A stretch of DNA of 18,649 nt from Bacteroidales bacterium. Its GTDB lineage: Bacteria > Bacteroidota > Bacteroidia > Bacteroidales > UBA4181. The notes below the pieces were generated by a model that had not been told where the DNA came from, searched no databases, and saw only the letters and a list, made by a program, of their open reading frames with translations. Below, piece after piece: positions 8,112-16,152 of the stretch; the stretch's first letter is position 1, and each line of letters begins with the position of its first letter. The DNA is taken from assembly GCA_031259205.1 (NCBI GenBank), contig JAIRLS010000042.1:1-18649 (forward strand), in the 5' to 3' direction. Made by a program: the position numbers and the translations under genes.

Positions 8112-9509
8112 ATGAAACGCATTTTTATTCCGGTAGCCATAGGCTCTGCATTGATTTTCGGAGTGCTGACTTTTTTTCAAAAAGGAATAGTTGTTGATAT
8201 AAATATGCCGGAGGTCATTCAGGCAGGCAGCGAAATCACTGTCAGCGTATTTATTAATAAAAGTAAACTAACCGGTTTTGCAAGGCTTCAACAGGATTTG
8301 CCGTATGGATTTACGGCAAAACCGGTTAATTCCGCCAATGCCGATTTCAATTTCGAAAATCAGCGGGTAAGGCTGATATGGCTGAACCTTCCCGAAGAGG
8401 AACAGTTTACGGCTACTTACACGATCGTTGCCGACGAACGCTTGAAAGGAACCGTTGATCTGGGCGGAGTATTTTCTTATGTGGAAGACAACGAAAGGAA
8501 ATCCTTTGATATACAGTCGCAAAGGCTTACCATTCAACCGTCGTCGAAATTGGACGCCTCTCAGATGATTGACGTAAAAGACTTTGCCAGCATGGTAAAA
8601 CCGAAACCCCAGACGGCACAATCGGAAAAGATCGCCGGCATACGTCGGCAACCGCAGTGGTATCAGGCAAACAACGCTTTCTTAGTCACCCTGTTAATCA
8701 ACAAAAACAAGGTGGATAAACTGGCCAAACTGGAGGAAACCATTCCCGCCGGATATAAAGCGGAAATTATTGACGGCAAAAACGCCATCTTTTCCTTTGA
8801 AAACCAAACTGCAAAATTCGTGTGGAACGTGTTGCCCTCCGAACCGTATTTTATTATCAAATATAAAGTGACGCCCGACGGCGGGACACAAGTAGATCCG
8901 GCAAACTTGCCCATAACCGGCGTGTTCTCGTATCTCGACGGCGACAAAACAATGGCAGCCAATGTGATGGAACAAAACGAAAATCTGGACGAACTAACCC
9001 CCACACTCGTGAACGACCTTATCGCCAAGACGGTAACCGCTTCCGACGTATCTACGCAAACCGTAACGCCGACGGAACAGACAGTCGTCGCCAGCCCGGA
9101 GGCCGTTTCCGTTGCCCCAGCCGCAGCAACAGAAGATCCCCCGGCGCCCGCCCTGAAAAAAACGCCGACAATTTCGGGAACCGCTACTTCTTCCGGAAAA
9201 AAACAAACAATAATACCCGAAACGGGCATCCATTTCCGGGTACAGGTTGCCGCAGGCCGGAGAGAGGTAAATACCCCGCAGGTTTTCAAGAAATATCAAC
9301 TCGGATACAATGTCGTAAGGGAACAACACGACGGCTGGTACAAGTATTCCGTAGGAACTTTCTTTGAATATAAGACAGCACGCGACTATCGGGTATATTT
9401 AAGAACCGAAACACCGCTGGACGGCGCTTTTGTGACGGCATACAATGACGGACAGAGGATAACAGTGCAGGAAGCCCTGCTCTCGCTCAACCAAAAATGG
9501 ATAAAATAA
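8112..9509 (+). CDS. Periplasmic/envelope protein with duplicated beta domain and SPOR-like C-terminus
   Basis: A 465-residue protein of unknown function. An N-terminal hydrophobic segment (about 4-22) acts as a signal or single anchor. Two related beta-rich domains follow, roughly 28-140 and 185-290. They align at INKSK/INKNK, FNFENQ/FSFENQ, a hydrophobic-Trp-x-x-LP block, and GVFSY, so the gene arose by internal duplication. A Thr/Pro/Ala-rich linker (about 305-365) leads to a C-terminal domain (373-450) beginning HFRVQVAAG and containing KYSVGTFFEYKTARDY, which resembles the SPOR peptidoglycan-binding fold. The beta domains resemble DUF11-type repeats of exported proteins. The next gene begins three bases after its stop, so the two are co-transcribed and probably act together at the cell envelope. 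The assignment as an envelope protein is good; the SPOR call is tentative. Confidence 0.75.
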   Translation: MKRIFIPVAIGSALIFGVLTFFQKGIVVDINMPEVIQAGSEITVSVFINKSKLTGFARLQQDLPYGFTAKPVNSANADFNFENQRVRLIWLNLPEEEQFTATYTIVADERLKGTVDLGGVFSYVEDNERKSFDIQSQRLTIQPSSKLDASQMIDVKDFASMVKPKPQTAQSEKIAGIRRQPQWYQANNAFLVTLLINKNKVDKLAKLEETIPAGYKAEIIDGKNAIFSFENQTAKFVWNVLPSEPYFIIKYKVTPDGGTQVDPANLPITGVFSYLDGDKTMAANVMEQNENLDELTPTLVNDLIAKTVTASDVSTQTVTPTEQTVVASPEAVSVAPAAATEDPPAPALKKTPTISGTATSSGKKQTIIPETGIHFRVQVAAGRREVNTPQVFKKYQLGYNVVREQHDGWYKYSVGTFFEYKTARDYRVYLRTETPLDGAFVTAYNDGQRITVQEALLSLNQKWIK

Positions 9510-9512
9510 AAG

Positions 9513-10934
9513 ATGGTGATGACGGCATTCTATAAAAGACTAATGTTGGCGATGGCGATTATTCCTGCCGGAATAATGCCTTTGGCTGCACAATCCGACG
9601 AAGACGAGGATGATGAAGATGCCGTTTCTCTGTTGTCCCATACCGATACGGTGGAAAATCCGGTATATATGCCGGTGGTAGGGCTTGGAGCCGGTTATTT
9701 CGCATTTTACGGCGATGTGAAAAATGCCTTTCGCAGCCTTTCCACAGGGAAACCGGGAATCAGGATAAACGTTGCCTCTTACATCGGAAACACTCACCGA
9801 CTCAGGGCTAATCTGGTATTTCTGACAGGCGACGTGTACGGGACACAGCGTACCGTCCCAAAAGGACTGGGCGGGGATGGCGTATGGAATCTGTCCGACA
9901 CTGCCAACAACCTGAATTTCAAATCTACCGTTTACAGTTTCGGATTCAATTTGCACTACAGCTTCCAACCGTTAATCAAAGGCAAATACCTCGAACCTTT
10001 TGTGTCGCTGGGAATTGAAACAATGAGTTTTAACTCCAAAGCCGACCGTTTCGACAAAAACGGACAACGCTATCATTATTGGAGCGACGGCACTATCCGT
10101 ACCGTGAGCGAACAGACAGGCGATCCGAACGGCGCTTTTTTGACCCAGCGGGACTATACCTACGAAACAGACTTGCGAAATGACAACCGAAGGAAAGGAC
10201 TAAAAAATTACAGCAATTTTTCCTTTGCCATACCGGTGGACATCGGCTTTGACCTCAACGTTTCCGACCGCGTAAGCATCCGAACGGCAACATCCCTGCA
10301 CTATACCTTCACAGACCTGCTCGACGGCCTGACAAACGCTTCGAAAGACGCCGAATATAAAGGGAAAAAAGGAAACGACTGGTTCGTTTTCCCTTACGTT
10401 TCGCTGCATCTGGATTTGTTCTCGCAGGACAGGGTCAAAGTAGTGGAAGAACTGTTTGCCAATGCAGACGATTTTGACATGGCCATGTACGACGATGAAG
10501 ACAATGACGGCATTTTCGACGGATGGGACGAATGTCCCGGCACACCGGCAGGCGTGCCGGTGGATTCGCTGGGATGCGCGTTCGACAAGGATAACGATGG
10601 AGTACCCGACTATCTGGACAGGGAAATGTCGCGGACGGGAGCCGTCGTGGATGAATTCGGCGTTGAAGTCAATGACGAAACCATCGTCGAACTGCTGGGA
10701 CAGTCGGCGCTGGAACGAAAAGACGTTGAAGCGTATCTCTCGCGATCGCAGGCAAAAACACGAGTGAGAGGGGGCCTGCCGATACCCGACAAGTTCAAAT
10801 CCATCGACAAAAACAATGACGGGTATATCTCCTTCGACGAAATGCTGAAAGCCATCGACGCCTATTTTGACGGCACTTCAGGTTTCTCCCACATAGACAT
10901 CAGGGAACTGAACAGTTTTTTCTTCGACCAGTAA
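9513..10934 (+). CDS. Outer-membrane beta-barrel protein with TSP3-like and EF-hand calcium-binding motifs
   Basis: A 473-residue exported protein of unknown function. A signal peptide ends near LAAQ (23-27) and the mature protein starts with a strongly acidic run (DEDEDDED). Residues about 50-305 alternate aromatic and polar residues in the manner of an outer-membrane barrel (YMPVVGLGAGYFAFYGDV at its start, WFVFPYVSLHLDLF at its end). Then come calcium-type Asp repeats, DDEDNDGIFDGWDECPG (327-343) and DKDNDGVPDYLD (358-369), like thrombospondin type 3 repeats. Last is a canonical EF-hand loop DKNNDGYISFDE (432-443) with Asp1, Asn3, Asp5, Gly6, Ile8 and Glu12 in place. No OmpA peptidoglycan-binding domain is present. 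Two in-frame ATGs (9513 and 9519) are possible starts; the second gives a neater signal peptide. It is coupled to the SPOR-like gene three bases upstream. Confidence 0.78.
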   Translation: MVMTAFYKRLMLAMAIIPAGIMPLAAQSDEDEDDEDAVSLLSHTDTVENPVYMPVVGLGAGYFAFYGDVKNAFRSLSTGKPGIRINVASYIGNTHRLRANLVFLTGDVYGTQRTVPKGLGGDGVWNLSDTANNLNFKSTVYSFGFNLHYSFQPLIKGKYLEPFVSLGIETMSFNSKADRFDKNGQRYHYWSDGTIRTVSEQTGDPNGAFLTQRDYTYETDLRNDNRRKGLKNYSNFSFAIPVDIGFDLNVSDRVSIRTATSLHYTFTDLLDGLTNASKDAEYKGKKGNDWFVFPYVSLHLDLFSQDRVKVVEELFANADDFDMAMYDDEDNDGIFDGWDECPGTPAGVPVDSLGCAFDKDNDGVPDYLDREMSRTGAVVDEFGVEVNDETIVELLGQSALERKDVEAYLSRSQAKTRVRGGLPIPDKFKSIDKNNDGYISFDEMLKAIDAYFDGTSGFSHIDIRELNSFFFDQ

Positions 10935-11007
10935 CCCTGCCGATGAGTTTCCAGTCATACCCTGTCTTTATCAGTATTAAAAAATCACATCTTTGAACAC
11001 GTAAAAA

Positions 11008-11979
11008 ATGGCATTATCAGGTTTCTTTTCAAAAGAAAAAAAAGAGCGCCTTGACAAAGGCGTAGAAAAAACGAAAGAAAGTCTGTTTCGGAAACTGTCC
11101 AGGGCAATTGCCGGAAAGTCGAAAGTGGACGCAGAAGTCTTGGACAATCTCGAAGAAGTGCTGATTTCATCGGACGTCGGCGTAGAAACCACGCTCAAAA
11201 TCATCCGTCGTGTTGAAAAAAGAGTGGCCAGCGACAAAATTTTGAATACTGGTGAGTTGAACCTCATCCTGAAGGAAGAAATATCCGCCCTGTTGGAAGA
11301 AAACCACACGGGCGAACCGGCCGATTTCGCGTCGATATTGACGGCAAAACCCTATGTGATGATGATTGTGGGGGTGAATGGCGTCGGTAAAACTACCACT
11401 ATCGGCAAATTAGCCTGCCGGTTTAAAGACGCCGGCAAAAAAGTGCTGCTGGGCGCCGCCGACACATTCAGAGCCGCCGCAGTAGACCAGTTGGTAATAT
11501 GGTCGGAGCGCACAGGCGCCGATATTGTCAAACAGCAGATGGGCGCCGATCCGGCAGCCGTAGCCTACGATACGGTCAGTTCGGCCAAAGCCGGCGATGT
11601 GGATGTGGTCATTATCGATACGGCCGGCAGGTTGCACAATAAAATCAACCTGATGAACGAACTGACTAAAATTCGGAACGTGATGCGAAAAGTCATTCCG
11701 GACGCCCCCCACGAAGTCCTGCTGGTTCTGGACGGCTCAACCGGACAGAATGCCTTCGAACAAGCCCGGCAATTCACACGGGCAACGGAGGTATCGGCGC
11801 TGGCGTTGACCAAACTGGACGGAACTGCAAAAGGAGGCGTCATACTGGGCATCTCCGATCAGTTTAAAATCCCCGTCAAATACATCGGCGTTGGAGAAAA
11901 GGCGGAAGACTTGCTGATCTTTCATAAAACAGAATTTGTCAATTCCTTATTCAAAGAAATGCATGAACCGATCGTTTAA
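11008..11979 (+). CDS. ftsY: Signal recognition particle receptor FtsY
   Basis: The membrane-associated SRP-receptor GTPase that docks ribosome-SRP complexes to the SecYEG translocon. It has 323 residues, the short form lacking the long acidic A domain of E. coli. The helical N domain (about 5-95) precedes the G domain. Visible GTPase elements are G1 GVNGVGKTT (122-130), DTFRAAA (152-158), G3 DTAGR (204-208), G4 TKLDGTAKGG (268-277) and GVGEKAEDL (295-303). Its last 17 bases overlap the start of a small lipoprotein gene, suggesting an operon through the radical SAM gene. CATCTTTG at 10988-10995 is a one-base-off -7 box, but it would leave a leader of under ten bases, so the promoter is unclear. 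Confidence 0.98.
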   Translation: MALSGFFSKEKKERLDKGVEKTKESLFRKLSRAIAGKSKVDAEVLDNLEEVLISSDVGVETTLKIIRRVEKRVASDKILNTGELNLILKEEISALLEENHTGEPADFASILTAKPYVMMIVGVNGVGKTTTIGKLACRFKDAGKKVLLGAADTFRAAAVDQLVIWSERTGADIVKQQMGADPAAVAYDTVSSAKAGDVDVVIIDTAGRLHNKINLMNELTKIRNVMRKVIPDAPHEVLLVLDGSTGQNAFEQARQFTRATEVSALALTKLDGTAKGGVILGISDQFKIPVKYIGVGEKAEDLLIFHKTEFVNSLFKEMHEPIV

Positions 11980-12139
11980 AATATGGATAGCGGGATGCTT
12001 ATTGCTTTCCCTCCTCGCTTCTTGCGGCAGTTCACGCCGTCACCCTCCCAAAAAATACCGGAAAAGAGCGCCGTGCGACTGTCCCGTCTTCGGACAGCGT
12101 TTTCCTGTTGCCGCCTGTTATGTCGAACAGATGTCGTAA
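11963..12139 (+). CDS. Small lipoprotein (58 aa) overlapping ftsY
   Basis: An ATG at 11963 inside the last codons of ftsY opens a 58-codon frame. The product starts MNRSFKIWIAGCLLLSLLASC, a textbook lipoprotein signal with lipobox LLASC and Cys21. The mature part is only 38 residues, very basic (SRRHPPKKYRKR) and ends with a CDCP motif (38-41) and one further Cys. An in-frame ATG further upstream (11936) lies deep in ftsY and would spoil the signal, so 11963 is preferred. The stop is nine bases before the radical SAM start. Small basic CDCP lipoproteins are familiar to me from Bacteroidota, but I know of no function. Confidence 0.75.
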   Translation: MNRSFKIWIAGCLLLSLLASCGSSRRHPPKKYRKRAPCDCPVFGQRFPVAACYVEQMS

Positions 12140-12148
12140 CCGGTTGCT

Positions 12149-12922
12149 ATGCCCACTTTTTTATTCGATCGTGTTGTTTTCGGCCCCGTACATAGCCGTC
12201 GTCTGGGGTCATCCCTCGGTATCAACCTGCTTCCCACAGAACGCAAATATTGTAATTTTAACTGTATCTATTGCGAATGTGGATGGAATCTTTCCGGCAA
12301 GACTCAAGCGTTGCCCAACAGGGAACTTGTCCGCAACGCCTTGCAGAGCAAACTGACAGAGTTGAAAGTTACGGGAAACCTGCCGGACGCGATCACTTTT
12401 GCCGGCAACGGAGAGCCAACGATACATCCCGAATTTGCCGCCATTGTGGACGATACCGTCGCACTGAGAAACCAGTTGTCGCCCGCCTCGAAAGTATCCG
12501 TCCTGTCCAACGCTACCATGCTTTTCCGGCCGGATATTGCGGAAGCCCTGAAAAAAACAGACCTGCCCATCCTGAAATTGGACTCGGCAAGAGACGAGGT
12601 CATCGCCTTGATCAACCGGCCGGTAAAAAATACGACAGCGGTGGAACTCATCCGGCAATTAAAGAATTTCGACGGAAACTGTATCCTTCAAACCATGTTC
12701 GTGCAAGGAACCTGCAACGGACAACCGGTGAACAACACCCTGCCCGAAGAACTGGACGATTGGGAAAAAGCGGTCTGCGAAATCAGACCCCGATTAGTGC
12801 AAATCTATACGATCGCCAGAAGCACCCCGCTGGATACCCTGTTCAAAATTCCGGAACAACACCTGCGGGAAATAGAAAAACGCATCCTCCGGCACGGAAT
12901 ACCGACACAGGTAACGGTTTAA
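12149..12922 (+). CDS. Radical SAM protein, COG0731-like Fe-S oxidoreductase
   Basis: A 257-residue radical SAM enzyme. The cluster motif is CNFNCIYC (Cys35, Cys39, Cys42), giving the CxxxCxxC that binds the [4Fe-4S] cluster and SAM. An additional Cys44 follows. The GGE-equivalent GNGEPTIHPEF lies at 86-96. The N-terminus VVFGPVHSRRLGSSLGINLLP is typical of the COG0731 group, distantly related to wyosine-synthesis enzymes. No SPASM or other C-terminal cluster domain is seen, and the substrate is unknown. It is the last gene of the putative ftsY-lipoprotein-radical SAM operon. The nearby 246-codon frame at 12271-13011 is a shadow in another reading frame. Family certain, reaction unknown. Confidence 0.9.
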   Translation: MPTFLFDRVVFGPVHSRRLGSSLGINLLPTERKYCNFNCIYCECGWNLSGKTQALPNRELVRNALQSKLTELKVTGNLPDAITFAGNGEPTIHPEFAAIVDDTVALRNQLSPASKVSVLSNATMLFRPDIAEALKKTDLPILKLDSARDEVIALINRPVKNTTAVELIRQLKNFDGNCILQTMFVQGTCNGQPVNNTLPEELDDWEKAVCEIRPRLVQIYTIARSTPLDTLFKIPEQHLREIEKRILRHGIPTQVTV

Positions 12923-12977
12923 ACGCCTGCCGTCCACCTGCTCGTTTCCTCTGCAAAAACTTTTTTCATTTCACGCC

Positions 12978-13008
12978 TTTGGAAATCCGGAATTTTCATG
13001 TAATTTTG
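12978..13008 (+). promoter_or_regulatory. Strong Bacteroidota-type promoter of aconitase
   Basis: TTTG (12978-12981), a 19-base spacer and TAATTTTG (13001-13008) match both boxes exactly. The leader to the ATG at 13035 is about 20 bases. Confidence 0.75.
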
Positions 13009-13034
13009 TAAATGGAATATTAAGACATAAAATT

Positions 13035-15302
13035 ATGATTCATGACATTGAAATACTGGAATCTTTTTATGCACAGTTGCCTGAAAAGCTGGCGGTAGCA
13101 AGGAGAAAAACAGGCCGGCCGATGACGCTGGCAGAAAAGATTTTGTACGTTCATTTGTATGACGCCTCTTTTTCCGGCACATACCGTCGGGGAGAGGATT
13201 ACGTAAACTTTCGTCCCGACAGGGTGGCCATGCAGGACGCAACAGCTCAAATGGCGCTGTTGCAGTTTATGAATGCCGGAAAGCGCTGTTCGGCAGTACC
13301 GGCCACCATTCATTGCGACCACCTGATTCAGGCGGATCTCGGCGTGGAAAACGACATTCCAGCCGCCATGGACGCCAATCGTGAAGTATATGATTTCCTG
13401 CAATCCGTTTCCGGCAAATACGGCATCGGATTTTGGAAGCCCGGCGCAGGCATCATTCACCAAGTCGTACTGGAAAACTATGCTTTCCCCGGCGGCATGA
13501 TGGTAGGCACCGATTCGCATACGCCTAATGCCGGAGGGTTGGGAATGATTGCCATAGGCGTAGGGGGCGCGGATGCCGTAGACGTGATGACCGGTATGGA
13601 ATGGGAACTTAAGATGCCTCGGCTGATCGGGGTAAAATTGACGGGAAAACTCAACGGATGGACGTCGCCCAAGGACGTGATACTGAAACTTCTCGGCATA
13701 CTTACCGTAAAAGGCGGCACCAATTCGATTATCGAATATTTCGGCGATGGAGCGGCTTCGTTATCGACAACAGGAAAGGCAACCATTTGCAATATGGGAG
13801 CAGAAGCGGGCGCCACCACCTCCATTTTTCCTTTTGACGAAAACATGGCCGCCTATCTGAACGCCACAGGACGCGGAAAAATAGCGGACTGGGCTACCCG
13901 TGCGGCCTCCTGTCTGCAAGCCGACGCGGAAACAGCCGTCTGCCCCGGCCAATATTACGACCAACTCATCGAAATTGACATGTCCACCCTGCCACCCTAC
14001 ATCAACGGCCCGTTTACGCCCGATGCGGCAACGCCTCTGTCGGAATTTGCCGGCAAGGTAAAAGACAACGACTACCCGCAACACGTGGATGTGGGGCTGA
14101 TAGGCTCATGCACCAACTCTTCCTATCAGGACCTGAGCCGTGCGGCGTCTGTTGTGAGGCAGGCGGCCGAAGAAGGCATACCGGTAGCGGCGCAACTCAT
14201 CATCAACCCCGGGTCGGAACAGATTAGCCATACCGCCCAGCGTGACGGACTGATGGATGATTTCAGGAAAGCAGGCGCCATCATCATGGCCAATGCCTGC
14301 GGCCCCTGCATCGGACAATGGAAACGCCACACCGACGACAATACACGCAAAAACGCCATCGTCACCTCGTTCAACCGCAATTTTGCCAAACGCGCAGACG
14401 GCAACCCCAATACCCACGCCTTCGTAGCCTCGCCGGAACTGACCGTGGCGCTGACCATCGCAGGCAACCTCTGTTTCAACCCTTTGAAGGATACGCTGAA
14501 AACAAAGGACGGAAGAAACGTGAAACTCAAAGAACCGCAAGGTATGGATTTTCCACCGGACGGCTTCACCGTAAAAGACACGGGATATCTCCCTCCGTCG
14601 AATGACCGGCAGGCAGAAATCCGTATCTCGCCTGATTCCATGCGACTGCAACGACTGGATGCATTCCCTCCCGCCGACAGCCCCGACCTCTCCCGGATGC
14701 GCCTGCTGATTAAAACAGCCGGCAAATGCACCACCGATCACATATCCATGGCAGGACAGTGGCTGCGTTTCAGAGGCCATCTGGAAAACATCTCCGACAA
14801 TCTGCTGATGGGAGCCGTTAATGCTTTCAACGGAAAAACCAATGCCGTACTGAACCCGCTGTCCGGAAAATATGAACCGGTTTCCGCTGTCGCCAAACAA
14901 TACAAGGCAAAGGGCATCTCTTCCATTGTAGTGGCCGAAGAAAACTACGGGGAAGGCTCCTCCCGCGAACATGCCGCCATGGAACCGCGATTCCTGAACG
15001 TGAAAGCTATTTTGGCCAAAAGTTTCGCCCGTATTCACGAAACCAACCTGAAAAAACAGGGACTGCTGGCCATCACTTTCGAAAACAAAGACGATTACGC
15101 GAAAATACGCGAGGACGACTGCCTGTCCATTGAGCATACGGAAAATTTCAGGCCGGGAGAACCGCTGCAAGTGACACTGCATCACACAGACGGCACCGAG
15201 GAAACTTTTCGCGCCAACCATTCTTTCAATGAAATGCAAATCAAGTGGTATAAGGCGGGAAGCGCCCTGAACGTCATTAAAACAGAGCGCAAAAACGAAT
15301 GA
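13035..15302 (+). CDS. acn: Aconitate hydratase
   Basis: Interconverts citrate and isocitrate through cis-aconitate in the TCA cycle; cytosolic. Its 755 residues resemble the mitochondrial-type aconitase rather than the longer AcnA/IRP or the AcnB form. The three cluster-ligand cysteines are Cys359 in GSCTNSS and Cys422/Cys425 in ANACGPCIGQW. The TDSHTPNAGGLG signature is at 159-170. The swivel domain carries the active-site block YGEGSSREHAAMEPR (638-652). It has its own strong promoter and no TCA neighbours in view: citrate synthase and isocitrate dehydrogenase are absent from this window, so the gene appears to be transcribed alone, with the proC promoter starting right after its stop. Confidence 0.97.
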   Translation: MIHDIEILESFYAQLPEKLAVARRKTGRPMTLAEKILYVHLYDASFSGTYRRGEDYVNFRPDRVAMQDATAQMALLQFMNAGKRCSAVPATIHCDHLIQADLGVENDIPAAMDANREVYDFLQSVSGKYGIGFWKPGAGIIHQVVLENYAFPGGMMVGTDSHTPNAGGLGMIAIGVGGADAVDVMTGMEWELKMPRLIGVKLTGKLNGWTSPKDVILKLLGILTVKGGTNSIIEYFGDGAASLSTTGKATICNMGAEAGATTSIFPFDENMAAYLNATGRGKIADWATRAASCLQADAETAVCPGQYYDQLIEIDMSTLPPYINGPFTPDAATPLSEFAGKVKDNDYPQHVDVGLIGSCTNSSYQDLSRAASVVRQAAEEGIPVAAQLIINPGSEQISHTAQRDGLMDDFRKAGAIIMANACGPCIGQWKRHTDDNTRKNAIVTSFNRNFAKRADGNPNTHAFVASPELTVALTIAGNLCFNPLKDTLKTKDGRNVKLKEPQGMDFPPDGFTVKDTGYLPPSNDRQAEIRISPDSMRLQRLDAFPPADSPDLSRMRLLIKTAGKCTTDHISMAGQWLRFRGHLENISDNLLMGAVNAFNGKTNAVLNPLSGKYEPVSAVAKQYKAKGISSIVVAEENYGEGSSREHAAMEPRFLNVKAILAKSFARIHETNLKKQGLLAITFENKDDYAKIREDDCLSIEHTENFRPGEPLQVTLHHTDGTEETFRANHSFNEMQIKWYKAGSALNVIKTERKNE

Positions 15303-15315
15303 TAACCAACAGTTG

Positions 15316-15347
15316 TTTGGGGTAATGAATATTTTGAATTAATTTTG
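15316..15347 (+). promoter_or_regulatory. Strong Bacteroidota-type promoter of the proC unit
   Basis: TTTG (15316-15319), a 20-base spacer and TAATTTTG (15340-15347) match both boxes exactly. It lies only 14 bases after the aconitase stop, so proC need not depend on read-through. The following leader (15349-15366) matches that of the LOG gene. Confidence 0.75.
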
Positions 15348-15372
15348 TCCAGAAATTTTTAATCGAAAGAAA

Positions 15373-16152
15373 ATGAATATTACCGTTATTGGCTCTGGAA
15401 ACATAGGCTCGGCATTAGTAAACGGATTGTTGCGCCGGGGTATTTCTCCGGAAAATATTACAATGGCCGACATTAACAGGGAAGCGTTGGCTGTTTTTGC
15501 GTCAAAAGGCGTTATCGTTACGCAAGACAATGTCGAGGCGGTGAAGAGTGCGGACATGATTGTGCTTTGCGTGAAACCCTATCTGGTTCAGCCGGTGATA
15601 GAAGGTTTTTTACCTGCGCTTTCTGCCCAAGCCGTCTTAATATCCGTAGCTGCCGGCATTACGCTGGAGCAATTAAGCCGGTTGATCGGGAAAAGAGCGT
15701 TGTTTCGTGTGATTCCCAATACAGCCATGGCGGTCAATCAATCCATGACGTGTATTGCAGCGGAAAATGCTTCTCCGGAACAGGAAAAGGCGGTGTTGGA
15801 CTTGTTTGGGCTGGTTGGGAAAACGGCCGTGATTGACGAATCGTTGATGAATGCTGCCACAGTAATTGCTTCATGCGGTACGGCTTTTGCGCTCAGGTAT
15901 TTGAGGGCGGCCACCGTAGCCGGCATTGAATTGGGTTTCCGCCCCGACCTCGCTGTCGGCATGGTCGCTCAAACGATGTCGGGAGCGGCTGCCCTGATAG
16001 CTGAATCCGGCTGTCATCCGGAACAGGAAATCGACAAGGTGACCACGCCGAAGGGAATTACCATCAAGGGATTGAACGAACTGGAACATGCCGGCTTTTC
16101 TTCGGCCGTAATCAAAGGAATATTGGCTGCTTACAGTGTTTTTGAAAAATGA
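15373..16152 (+). CDS. proC: Pyrroline-5-carboxylate reductase
   Basis: Catalyses the last step of proline synthesis, the NAD(P)H-dependent reduction of 1-pyrroline-5-carboxylate. It has 259 residues, the usual length. The dinucleotide-binding motif is GSGNIGSAL (7-15), LCVKP is at 65-69, and the RVIPNT block is at 112-117. The C-terminal P5CR signature reads VTTPKGITIKGLNELE (223-238); many homologues have a PGGTT-type sequence here, so the Lys is a variant worth noting, possibly usual for this phylum. Its stop overlaps the next start as ATGA (16149-16152), implying translational coupling with the YbaK-type gene. Confidence 0.97.
   Translation: MNITVIGSGNIGSALVNGLLRRGISPENITMADINREALAVFASKGVIVTQDNVEAVKSADMIVLCVKPYLVQPVIEGFLPALSAQAVLISVAAGITLEQLSRLIGKRALFRVIPNTAMAVNQSMTCIAAENASPEQEKAVLDLFGLVGKTAVIDESLMNAATVIASCGTAFALRYLRAATVAGIELGFRPDLAVGMVAQTMSGAAALIAESGCHPEQEIDKVTTPKGITIKGLNELEHAGFSSAVIKGILAAYSVFEK

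Noticed and set aside
10988..10995. CATCTTTG as ftsY promoter
   Set aside because: One base off consensus and too close to the ATG to leave a normal leader; not listed as a feature.
12271..13011. 246-codon open frame on the plus strand
   Set aside because: Lies in another frame over the radical SAM gene, whose cysteine motif and family match are clear; its protein is Arg/Pro-rich low-quality sequence.
14106..15239. 377-codon open frame opposite aconitase
   Set aside because: Antisense shadow of a GC-rich gene with intact Fe-S and active-site motifs; no recognisable domain.
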